From contig CAYYMZ010000011.1 of assembly GCA_964473025.1 (NCBI GenBank), positions 1 to 31,416 on the forward strand: a stretch of DNA of 31,416 bases, in the 5' to 3' direction. How positions within the stretch are numbered: the first letter of the stretch is position 1; each line of letters begins with the position of its first letter. Shown here one piece after another: positions 16,159-22,126 of this stretch. The stretch is from CAYYMZ01 sp964473025. Lineage in GTDB: Bacteria; Patescibacteriota; UBA1384; DTJR01. The notes under the pieces are model-generated. The model made no database searches. It saw only the letters and a list, made by a program, of their open reading frames with translations, and was not told where the DNA came from. Both the position numbers and the translations under genes were made by a program.

Positions 16159-16608
16159 ATGAAAGAAAAACAAACAAAAAAACAGATTGAGGAACTTAAA
16201 GCCGGCTGGCAAAGATGTCAGGCGGATTTTGACAATTTTAAAAAGAGAACCGAGCAGGAAAAGGCAATCTGGGTGAACCAAGCCCGAATTGAAGTTTTCA
16301 ATGATTTACTGCCAATCTTGGAAAATCTTGATCTGGCTGTTTTGCACGCACCAAAAGAAAGCAAAGATGCGCAATGGATCGAGGGGATTGTCCATATTAC
16401 CCGCCAGATTGATGCTAAATTAACTGAACTTGGGATTTCTAAAATTCAACCTCAACCAGGCGAGGTTTTTGATCATAATCTGCATGAAGCGCTCTCAACT
16501 GAGAAAAATCCAAAAATTAAAAGTGGGCATATTATTCGTACTCAAAGAACCGGCTACAAAATGGGTGACACTGTCATTTTGCCTGCAAAAGTAGTAGTCG
16601 GGCAATAG
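16159..16608 (+). CDS. grpE: Nucleotide exchange factor GrpE
   Basis: A GrpE of 149 residues, shorter than the ~190 usual in well-studied bacteria because the N-terminal disordered region and part of the long helix are missing. MKEKQTKKQIEELKAGWQR begins the coiled coil and ADFDNFKKRTEQEK is the classic motif. The beta-domain holds GVEVFD-like PGEVFDHNLHEALS and GYKMGDTVILPAKVVVG. It releases ADP from DnaK, whose gene follows. An in-frame GTG at 16150 overlaps the expected transcription start, so ATG 16159 is preferred. It has no Shine-Dalgarno sequence, in keeping with a nearly leaderless mRNA. Confidence 0.92.
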   Translation: MKEKQTKKQIEELKAGWQRCQADFDNFKKRTEQEKAIWVNQARIEVFNDLLPILENLDLAVLHAPKESKDAQWIEGIVHITRQIDAKLTELGISKIQPQPGEVFDHNLHEALSTEKNPKIKSGHIIRTQRTGYKMGDTVILPAKVVVGQ

Positions 16609-16657
16609 TCGTTAAGTTAGCACTAAGCTCTTGACCCCGCCAGAAAATATTTACGAG

Positions 16658-16698
16658 TTGACCCACTCACCAGATCTCGAATAAGATTTCGATAAAAT
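16658..16698 (+). promoter_or_regulatory. Promoter region for the GIY-YIG gene
   Basis: Two readings are possible. In one, -35 TTGACC (16658-16663), 18 bp, and -10 TAAGAT (16682-16687) give a ~10-nt leader. In the other, a -10 TAAAAT at 16693-16698 lies exactly 6 nt before the ATG and gives a leaderless mRNA. No Shine-Dalgarno sequence is present. Confidence 0.45.
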
Positions 16699-16704
16699 AA
16701 GAGT

Positions 16705-16962
16705 ATGTTTTATACCTATGTCTTAAGGAGTATCAAGGATAATAAACTCTATACAGGTTCAACAGACAATTTGGAGAGAAGATTTAGGGAGCACAACGCA
16801 AGCAAAGTGTTCTCAACAAAATCGCGCATTCCATTTGAGTTGATTTATTACGAAGCATACAAATCTGAATCCGATGCAAGAAAGCGTGAATCAAATCTTA
16901 AACTGAGGAGCCGTGCTCTAGAGCAGCTAAAGAGACGAATTCAGGGCAGCTTAGGGACTTGA
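16705..16962 (+). CDS. GIY-YIG nuclease-fold protein
   Basis: An 85-residue single-domain GIY-YIG protein of the YhbQ/UPF0213 type. FYTYVLRSIKDNKLYTGSTD carries the paired Tyr motifs, with LERRFREHN supplying the catalytic Arg and YYEAYKSESDARKRE the catalytic Glu region. These small proteins are annotated as putative endonucleases; their true substrates are mostly unknown. It lies between grpE and dnaK, where it has no obvious business. Its TGA stop ends on the first base of the 103-bp element B, so its 3' end may have been set by the element. Small GIY-YIG genes of this type are frequent in CPR genomes. Confidence 0.9.
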   Translation: MFYTYVLRSIKDNKLYTGSTDNLERRFREHNASKVFSTKSRIPFELIYYEAYKSESDARKRESNLKLRSRALEQLKRRIQGSLGT

Positions 16963-17064
16963 CCCCCACACCCAACCTCAACAAACTTAATCTTCAGAAA
17001 ATGGATTGTTGCCGAAAAGAACTAGTGGCTGAAACTGATGATTGCTGGAGTTGGGTGTGGGGGT
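16962..17064. mobile_element. 103-bp terminal-inverted-repeat element, copy B (inverted)
   Basis: The inverted relative of copy A, also 103 bp. Its ends are ACCCCCACACCCAAC (16962-16976) and the exact complement (17050-17064). Relative to copy A, one stem position changed from A:T to C:G on both ends together. Its last base is the first T of the dnaK -35 TTGACA. Confidence 0.8.
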
Positions 17065-17092
17065 TGACAAAATGTAAAGCGTGCTTTACAAT
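17064..17092 (+). promoter_or_regulatory. dnaK promoter with palindromic operator
   Basis: The -35 TTGACA (17064-17069), a 17-bp spacer and -10 TACAAT (17087-17092) are near consensus. The palindrome GTAAAGC-GT-GCTTTAC (17074-17089) fills the spacer and covers the first half of the -10, a good place for a repressor. It is not CIRCE, HAIR or a CtsR site. A close variant lies in the dnaJ promoter. Confidence 0.75.
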
Positions 17093-17127
17093 TTATTTAG
17101 TATTAAATAATTATAAGGATTAATAAA

Positions 17128-19077
17128 ATGAGCAAAATTATTGGAATCGACTTAGGAACAACCAACTCGGCTGGCGCCGTCATTGAGGGCGGTAAGCCGA
17201 AAGTAATCCCTTCCGCCGAAGGCGGTAATCTTGTCCCTTCGATCGTTGCCATCACCAAGAGCAACGAGCGATTAGTCGGGCAATTAGCAAAAAGACAAGC
17301 TGTCACTAACCCTGAAAACACGGTATTTTCGGTCAAGCGTTTAATTGGCCGTCGTTTTGACGATGAAGAGGTCAAACGCGACAAAAAATTAATGCCTTTC
17401 GAAATTAAAGAAGGCAAAAACGACTCCGTTGAAGTAAAAATGGGTGACAAATCCTACACGCCGCAGGAAGTTTCTGCTTTCATTTTACAAAAAATCAAAA
17501 AGGATGCCGAGGATTATCTCGGCGAAACAATTACCGAAGCAGTTATCACCGTGCCGGCCTACTTCAACGACTCTCAGCGCCAGGCAACTAAAGATGCAGG
17601 TAAAATCGCCGGCTTTGATGTTAAAAGAATCATTAATGAACCAACGGCCGCGGCCTTAGCTTATGGCTTGGACAAGAAAAAGGAAGGTAAAATTGCCGTC
17701 TTTGACTTGGGTGGTGGAACATTTGATATCACCATTCTGGAAATCGGTAGTAGCGTCTTTGAGGTTAAATCAACCAACGGCGATACTCATCTTGGAGGCG
17801 ACGATTTTGACCAAGCGATCATGGATTATATTGTCGCCGAGTTCAAGAAAGATCAGGGTGTTGATATCTCAAATGATAATTCGGTTTTACAACGTGCGAA
17901 AGAAGCGGCCGAAAAAGCAAAAATCGAGCTTTCAACCAAGAAAGAAACTGAGATTAACCTACCGTTTATCACCGCCGACGCGTCTGGGCCGAAACACTTG
18001 GTTATGACTTTAACTCGAGCGAAGATGATATCGTTGGTTGAGAATTTGATTCATAAAACCGAGAAACCCTGTAAGGACGCGATGAAAGATGCCGGCGTCG
18101 AGCCAAAAGATATAAACGAAGTGATTTTGGTTGGAGGAATGACTAGAATGCCAGCTGTCTTCGATAAGGTTAAGGAGATATTTAGTAAAGAACCATCAAA
18201 AAGCGTTGACCCTGATGAAGCAGTTGCTCTAGGCGCCGCCATTCAAGCCGGAGTCCTAGGCGGAGAAGTCAAAGATCTGCTTTTGCTCGACGTGACTCCC
18301 CTTTCTCTCGGCATTGAAACATTGGGTTCAGTCATGACTAAGCTGATTGAGAAAAACACCACTATCCCAAGCTCAAAATCTCAAATTTTCTCGACAGCCG
18401 CTGATAATCAGCCGCAAGTTGAAATCCATGTTTTGCAAGGTGAGCGCGAGTTAGCTCCTGATAACAGGACGCTCGGACGCTTTATCTTGGATGGAATTCC
18501 ACCGGCACCGCGCGGCGTTCCGCAAATCGAAGTCACCTTTGACATTGACGCCAACGGCATTTTAAACGTCAAAGCAACAGACAAGGCAACCGGTAAAGAA
18601 CAAAAAATCACCATTACCGCCTCGTCGGGCTTATCAAAAGAAGAGGTGGAAAAAATGCAAAAAGACGCTGAAGCCCACGCCGAGGAAGATAAGAAAAAGA
18701 GAGAAGCGATTGAGACAAAGAATAATCTCGAAACCTTAATCTACTCCTCGGAAAAAGCGCTTCGTGAAGCCGGCGATAAGGTTAAAGAAGAAACCAAAAA
18801 ACCGGTGCAAGAAAAAATTGATGCAGCCAAAGAGGCCTTAAAGGGCGATGACGCTGAAAAAATCAAGAAAGCCAACGAGGAGCTATCCGCCGAAATTCAA
18901 AAGGTAGGCCAAGAGCTCTATGCGGCCGCACAAAAAGACGAAAAGAAAGAAGAACCAAAAACTGAAAAAAAAACAGAGGCCAAAGAAGATACGGGAGAAG
19001 AGAAGAAAGAAGACCAGCCAAAGAGTGACCAGCCGGAAACCGAAAAATCTGAAGAAGATAGTAACGATAAAAAATAA
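17128..19077 (+). CDS. dnaK: Chaperone DnaK (Hsp70)
   Basis: A full-length Hsp70 of 649 residues. The nucleotide-binding domain starts MSKIIGIDLGTTNSAGAV, with VPAYFNDSQRQATKDAG, the phosphate loop FDLGGGTFDITILE and the adenosine motif VGGMTRMPAV. The linker is DLLLLDVTPLSLGIE, followed by the beta-sandwich substrate domain (IPSSKSQIFSTAADNQ) and a helical lid. The last ~50 residues are a Lys/Glu-rich tail (EKKEEPKTEKKTEAKED) ending NDKK, not the EEVD-like end of some homologues. It folds proteins in the cytoplasm with GrpE and the short DnaJ encoded nearby. The ATG has AAGG 10 nt upstream, unlike most neighbours in this block. Confidence 0.98.
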   Translation: MSKIIGIDLGTTNSAGAVIEGGKPKVIPSAEGGNLVPSIVAITKSNERLVGQLAKRQAVTNPENTVFSVKRLIGRRFDDEEVKRDKKLMPFEIKEGKNDSVEVKMGDKSYTPQEVSAFILQKIKKDAEDYLGETITEAVITVPAYFNDSQRQATKDAGKIAGFDVKRIINEPTAAALAYGLDKKKEGKIAVFDLGGGTFDITILEIGSSVFEVKSTNGDTHLGGDDFDQAIMDYIVAEFKKDQGVDISNDNSVLQRAKEAAEKAKIELSTKKETEINLPFITADASGPKHLVMTLTRAKMISLVENLIHKTEKPCKDAMKDAGVEPKDINEVILVGGMTRMPAVFDKVKEIFSKEPSKSVDPDEAVALGAAIQAGVLGGEVKDLLLLDVTPLSLGIETLGSVMTKLIEKNTTIPSSKSQIFSTAADNQPQVEIHVLQGERELAPDNRTLGRFILDGIPPAPRGVPQIEVTFDIDANGILNVKATDKATGKEQKITITASSGLSKEEVEKMQKDAEAHAEEDKKKREAIETKNNLETLIYSSEKALREAGDKVKEETKKPVQEKIDAAKEALKGDDAEKIKKANEELSAEIQKVGQELYAAAQKDEKKEEPKTEKKTEAKEDTGEEKKEDQPKSDQPETEKSEEDSNDKK

Positions 19078-19078
19078 G

Positions 19079-19190
19079 AAGCAATTTGAGTAAAAGTACA
19101 AATTGCTTGAAGTAAAAACTCCGGACCCTGCTTGATCTGAAGTGCGGGATGTCGCTCCCGCACTTACGGGCAGGATACCGGGGTTTTTAT
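19079..19190 (+). terminator. Compound terminator: two nested hairpin structures
   Basis: First comes a perfect 10-bp stem, AAGCAATTTG with CAAATTGCTT (near 19079-19108). Then comes a long structure with an outer 11-bp stem (19114-19124 / 19178-19188, AAAAACTCCGG with CCGGGGTTTTT), an inner 5-bp stem (19127-19131 / 19170-19174) and a perfect 10-bp tip stem (19140-19149 / 19156-19165). The outer 3' arm supplies the U-tract. Confidence 0.75.
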
Positions 19191-19193
19191 TTG

Positions 19194-19202
19194 TGCTAAA
19201 AT
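19194..19202 (+). promoter_or_regulatory. Extended -10 promoter for the lipoprotein gene
   Basis: TGC precedes -10 TAAAAT (19197-19202), an extended -10 arrangement without a good -35. Exactly 6 nt separate it from the ATG at 19209, so transcription should start on the start codon. Confidence 0.55.
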
Positions 19203-19208
19203 ATAAGT

Positions 19209-19862
19209 ATGAAAAAAACAATTTTTATATTCGCTATTTTTACGCTAGCTTTCGTTCTTGCCGGATGCGGGACAAAAAAAACCGCTTCAAACACTGATAT
19301 AGCAGACACCAGCACAGCCGTAACCACATCCCGAGTTGCATCAATTGCCCCTCAAATAGATACAACCGCGATCGACAGCACATATCAGACCAACTACACT
19401 CAAGCGCTTACATCAGTTAATACATACCTTCAAAATCAAGCCGAATTTTGCGCCGCAATTATAGATTTCCCTCAAAGCTCGATTGAATTCGCTAATCAAT
19501 ATTTCTTTTTTAGCACTGCAAATAATCAAGTAAAGGACTGGTATGGAGTCGTTGAAATCGACCCGCTCCTAAGAGTTGCCAAGCGTCAGCTTGCTGCTAA
19601 AAAGGACTATGCGGAAACAATCAAATGCGTTTCAACCAAGGTAACGACTCCGCCCAACTTTTCCCAAGCTTACGCTTCTTTTCTTCAATCATTCCCCGGA
19701 GTGGTGGGTACCGACACGGCTAAAACTCAAATAGCCCTACTTGATACTGTTTGGCGTATAACTGCTTGGGACGCAACGGGTGCGGTCATTGCCACACAAG
19801 ATATTTCATCGGCAGCAATCAGCGCCAGTGCAACTGCAACCACAACCGCCAGCTCTCTATAA
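19209..19862 (+). CDS. Predicted lipoprotein of unknown function
   Basis: A 217-residue protein with a classic lipoprotein signal: MKKTIFIFAIFTLAFVLAGCG, with lipobox LAGC and Cys20 as the likely acylated residue. The mature protein begins with a Thr/Ser-rich linker. A helical region follows (YQTNYTQALTSVNTYLQNQAEFCAAI), then a mixed segment with KDWYGVVEIDPLLRVAKRQLAAKKDYAET. It ends in another Ala/Thr/Ser-rich stretch. I do not recognise a domain. It lies between dnaK and dnaJ but has its own extended -10 and is separated from dnaK by a strong terminator, so it need not belong to the heat-shock genes. No Shine-Dalgarno sequence is seen. Confidence 0.8.
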   Translation: MKKTIFIFAIFTLAFVLAGCGTKKTASNTDIADTSTAVTTSRVASIAPQIDTTAIDSTYQTNYTQALTSVNTYLQNQAEFCAAIIDFPQSSIEFANQYFFFSTANNQVKDWYGVVEIDPLLRVAKRQLAAKKDYAETIKCVSTKVTTPPNFSQAYASFLQSFPGVVGTDTAKTQIALLDTVWRITAWDATGAVIATQDISSAAISASATATTTASSL

Positions 19863-19863
19863 C

Positions 19864-19893
19864 CCCAACACCCTTTAAATAAAGGGTGTTGGG
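19864..19893. repeat. Dispersed palindrome, best copy
   Basis: A perfect 14-bp stem, CCCAACACCCTTTA (19864-19877), 2-nt loop, and its complement (19880-19893). It begins one base after the lipoprotein stop and has no T-tract, so it may act as an mRNA 3' stabiliser or REP-like element. Relatives lie at 491-513 and 20731-20753. Confidence 0.75.
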
Positions 19894-19894
19894 A

Positions 19895-19934
19895 GTAAAG
19901 CGTACTTTACATCGCTTTGTTTTAAAGGTATAAT
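19895..19934 (+). promoter_or_regulatory. dnaJ promoter with palindromic operator
   Basis: The -35 TTTACA (19906-19911), a 17-bp spacer and -10 TATAAT (19929-19934). The palindrome GTAAAG-CGTA-CTTTAC (19895-19910) overlaps the -35 and differs by one base from the dnaK operator at 17074-17089. The leader is about 35 nt without a Shine-Dalgarno sequence. Confidence 0.7.
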
Positions 19935-19975
19935 TTTACCTGTATTTTATTCTTCATTTATTATCATTCTAACTC

Positions 19976-20602
19976 ATGGCCAAAGATTATTACGAAATTT
20001 TAGGTGTTTCAAAATCTGCTTCCGCGGATGAGATTAAGCGTGCCTATCGAAAACTTGCCCTAAAACATCATCCTGATCGCGGCGGAAATCATGATGAATT
20101 TACGAAATTAAGCGAGGCCTATCAGGTTTTGTCTGATCCTCAAAAACGCGCTCAATATGATCAATTCGGGTCTGCCGGAGCCAATTTCTCCCAAGGTGGG
20201 CAAGGATTTGGCGGTTACTCGCAAGGGTTTGGTGGGCAGGATTATGAGTTTAATTTTGGAGGAATGGGCGGATTGGGCGATATTTTTGGTGATTTCTTCT
20301 CGCAGGCCTTCTCTACTATTCAGGCCGAGGTGCACATTTCACCGGCACAGGCAGTTTTGGGTGATAAGTTAGAAGTAAATGTTGCCGGAGAACATCTGAC
20401 AGTGGATATCCCCCCAGGCGTACAGGATGGAACCCAATTTCGCGTTGCCGGGAAAGGCCGCAAGGCGAGAAACGGTCAGCGGGGCGATTTAATTATTCAG
20501 ATAAGAGTAAAAATGCCACACAGATTGACCAAAGAACAGAAAGAGTTGTGGGAGAAGTTAAGGGAAGCTGAAAATCAAAAGAGATCTTGGTGGGGAAGAT
20601 AA
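19976..20602 (+). CDS. dnaJ: Short DnaJ-family co-chaperone lacking the zinc finger
   Basis: A J-domain protein of 208 residues, against ~370 in canonical DnaJ. Residues 1-66 are the J domain (MAKDYYEILGVSKSASADEIKRAYRK in outline) with the DnaK-activating HPD in KHHPDRGG. Residues ~67-110 form the Gly/Phe-rich region (QGGQGFGGYSQGFGGQ). Residues ~120-195 form one C-terminal beta-domain (HISPAQAVLGDKLEV, VDIPPGVQDGTQFRVAGKG, GDLIIQIRV). The CxxCxGxG zinc finger is absent and only one substrate-binding beta-domain remains. It resembles a minimised CbpA/type-B protein and should stimulate DnaK ATPase, whose gene shares its operator. Confidence 0.92.
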   Translation: MAKDYYEILGVSKSASADEIKRAYRKLALKHHPDRGGNHDEFTKLSEAYQVLSDPQKRAQYDQFGSAGANFSQGGQGFGGYSQGFGGQDYEFNFGGMGGLGDIFGDFFSQAFSTIQAEVHISPAQAVLGDKLEVNVAGEHLTVDIPPGVQDGTQFRVAGKGRKARNGQRGDLIIQIRVKMPHRLTKEQKELWEKLREAENQKRSWWGR

Positions 20603-20830
20603 CCGACTTATACTTGTTTTTATATAGATTTGCTATAATAAGTATGTGCCAAAGAGGGCAAGTAGGTTTTGTGCTTTGTTTGGTGTAAAAAAATAAAGCG
20701 TCCCCCACCATTCCCCTTACCGTCATCCCAACACCCTTTCAGAAAAAGGGTGTGCGGGACTGACGGGTAGCGGAAGGTGAAGGGACTTCCTGAGCTGGCT
20801 TTCTGCCTTCGCAGAAGCGCCACTCATGAG
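20603..20830. other. dnaJ-membrane gene spacer with promoter and palindrome
   Basis: An extended -10 TGC-TATAAT (TATAAT at 20634-20639) probably starts the transcript for the downstream membrane gene, giving a leader of ~195 nt. A palindrome at 20731-20739 / 20745-20753 (ACACCCTTT / AAAGGGTGT) is extended by CCC/GGG and CCGTCA/TGACGG with small bulges. GGGACTTCC near 20783 is the complement of the GGAAGTCCC near 521. No gene is seen except a doubtful 14-codon ORF at 20644-20688. Confidence 0.55.
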
Positions 20831-20841
20831 CGGAGGGGATT

Positions 20842-21357
20842 ATTCAACTAGCGTCAACAGTTCCGACCTACGATTTGTTTTTGGGGATTTTTCTCGCTAT
20901 TACCGTTATGTACGGGTTTATGATGCAACGGGAAAAAATTATGGCCGCCCTTCTCGCCTGTTATATGGGCATGATTGTCGTCTCTGTTTGGGCCGCTCCA
21001 ATCCAAGAGTTTTTTGCCGGCAAGAAAACAATTGCCAATACTTGGATCGCCTCTGATGCCTCGCCTTCCACCATCAAAATTGTTCTCTTTTTGCTGATTG
21101 TTGTGTTAATCGCATCAAAAGCCGATATCGCCATCGGACGTGACTCCTCGGTGATCGCGCCACTTGAGATTATTTTATATGCCGTAATCACCGGTATTCT
21201 GATCTCCGCGACTGTTTTTGGATATCTCCCCGCCGCAACACAAATGAATATCATAGCCCAAACCCACTTCGTTCATTTCCTGAAGGATTTTTACACTATT
21301 TGGCTGATTGCACCAATTGTTCTTATCGTCTTTGTAGCCTCGAGGAAGCGAGGTTAG
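20842..21357 (+). CDS. Multi-pass membrane protein, probable ATT start
   Basis: A hypothetical integral membrane protein of ~171 residues with four or five hydrophobic segments (LFLGIFLAITVMYGF, ALLACYMGMIVVSVW, IVLFLLIVVLIA, AVITGILISATVFG, WLIAPIVLIVFVA). The only ATG/GTG/TTG option is TTG at 20875, which has no ribosome site and would start inside the first helix. Reading upstream in frame gives ATT at 20842, five bases after GGAGG (20832-20836), adding QLASTVPTYDLF, a sensible lead into the helix. The frame is closed at 20827. I therefore annotate ATT, with TTG 20875 as the fallback. Function is unknown. Its stop overlaps that of the convergent YARHG gene by 4 bp. Confidence 0.7.
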   Translation: MQLASTVPTYDLFLGIFLAITVMYGFMMQREKIMAALLACYMGMIVVSVWAAPIQEFFAGKKTIANTWIASDASPSTIKIVLFLLIVVLIASKADIAIGRDSSVIAPLEIILYAVITGILISATVFGYLPAATQMNIIAQTHFVHFLKDFYTIWLIAPIVLIVFVASRKRG

Positions 21358-21965
21358 GAGTTCGTATCGCAACCGCTGTCGGTTTGCAGAAGAGGACTGT
21401 CGGTTTTTTCTTCGTAAGCTAAAATTATGGCGACATTCCTGTTCTCTGTCGTTGAGAGTGCCGATTCACTATATAGTGGATCGATCCCGTACCAGCTCTT
21501 CTTGGCAAAATAGCACTGCAGGTCTTTGTGGACAAACTCTCTCCCGTGACGGGCGTAAATCTCGTTTCGGGCAACCTTAAGCTGCCATGGAGTTAACCCA
21601 ACTAGCTCTGATTCGGAAATCACTCTGGCGTTTGAATCAAGAAGGATATAATCACTGGAAGCGCTCGCGCTTGAAGTTATCGTCGCGGTTTTGGTGGCAG
21701 TTTTTGTGGCCGATACCGTAGCAGTTGGCGTTACGGTGGCAACGGTTTGATTTACATATTTTTTAAGCAGATACCTACCGCCGAAATATCCTCCTACACC
21801 CAAAATTATTACCGCAAGGACAATGATTACGACGATTACTCCAACATTAGAACCTTTCTTCGGCTCGGCTGGCGCGGCGACGGGCGAGCTTGCCGCTTGT
21901 TTCGGACTTGCCTCCGCTTGTGGCTTGTTTTCCACCGGCTTTTCTTCTTCTGGCTGAGTTTCCAT
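21354..21965 (-). CDS. Membrane-anchored YARHG-domain protein
   Basis: A 203-residue protein. Residues 1-40 are a Glu/Pro/Ala-rich cytoplasmic tail. Residues ~41-66 form one membrane span (VGVIVVIIVLAVIILGVGGYF). Residues ~75-105 are a Thr/Ala/Ser-rich linker. Residues ~120-195 form a YARHG domain, with the name-giving motif in ARNEIYARHGREF, then QCYFAKKSWYGIDP and ENRNVAIILAYEE. YARHG domains are extracytoplasmic modules of unknown biochemical role, often in cell-wall-associated proteins. The ATG follows AAGGAGGAAAA, and a hairpin (21979-21997) lies just upstream of that site. The Ser/Thr linker and topology (N-in) suggest display on the cell surface. Confidence 0.87.
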   Translation of the reverse strand: METQPEEEKPVENKPQAEASPKQAASSPVAAPAEPKKGSNVGVIVVIIVLAVIILGVGGYFGGRYLLKKYVNQTVATVTPTATVSATKTATKTATITSSASASSDYILLDSNARVISESELVGLTPWQLKVARNEIYARHGREFVHKDLQCYFAKKSWYGIDPLYSESALSTTENRNVAIILAYEEKTDSPLLQTDSGCDTNS

Positions 21966-22091
21966 TTTTCCTCCTTATCGAGTGGCTTTGCCACCCGAAA
22001 GCCCCGCAACAATTCGTGAAGTGGAACGCGGATGAATAATCCGACGTGGAACATTCAAGAATCTGGTGCTGGGGCTAATTAATTTACCTAT

Positions 22092-22097
22092 ATTATA
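22092..22097 (-). promoter_or_regulatory. Possible -10 for the YARHG gene
   Basis: TATAAT on the minus strand, 30 bases beyond the typA stop, with only a weak T-rich -35 (TTTTTA) 17 bp upstream. It would give a leader of about 120 nt. Confidence 0.4.
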
Positions 22098-22126
22098 GAC
22101 CTTTTTTAGAAAACTAAAAAGGAAAT

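Noticed and set aside
16019..17064. The 103-bp elements as ordinary terminators
   Set aside because: They lack T-tracts after a compact GC stem. The paired ends lie 73 bp apart and both copies are of identical length.
16130..17127. CIRCE (HrcA) operator upstream of grpE or dnaK
   Set aside because: No TTAGCACTC-N9-GAGTGCTAA-like sequence is present. The dnaK palindrome is unrelated.
20644..20688. 14-codon ORF (MCQRGQVGFVLCLV) near an extended -10
   Set aside because: The ATG lies 4 nt after the -10, so transcription would start within or after it, and there is no ribosome site. The promoter itself is kept.
20826..21056. Plus-strand 76-codon ORF starting MSGGDYSTSV
   Set aside because: It overlaps the membrane-protein gene in another frame. 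The overlapping frame has clear transmembrane helices and a better coding pattern.
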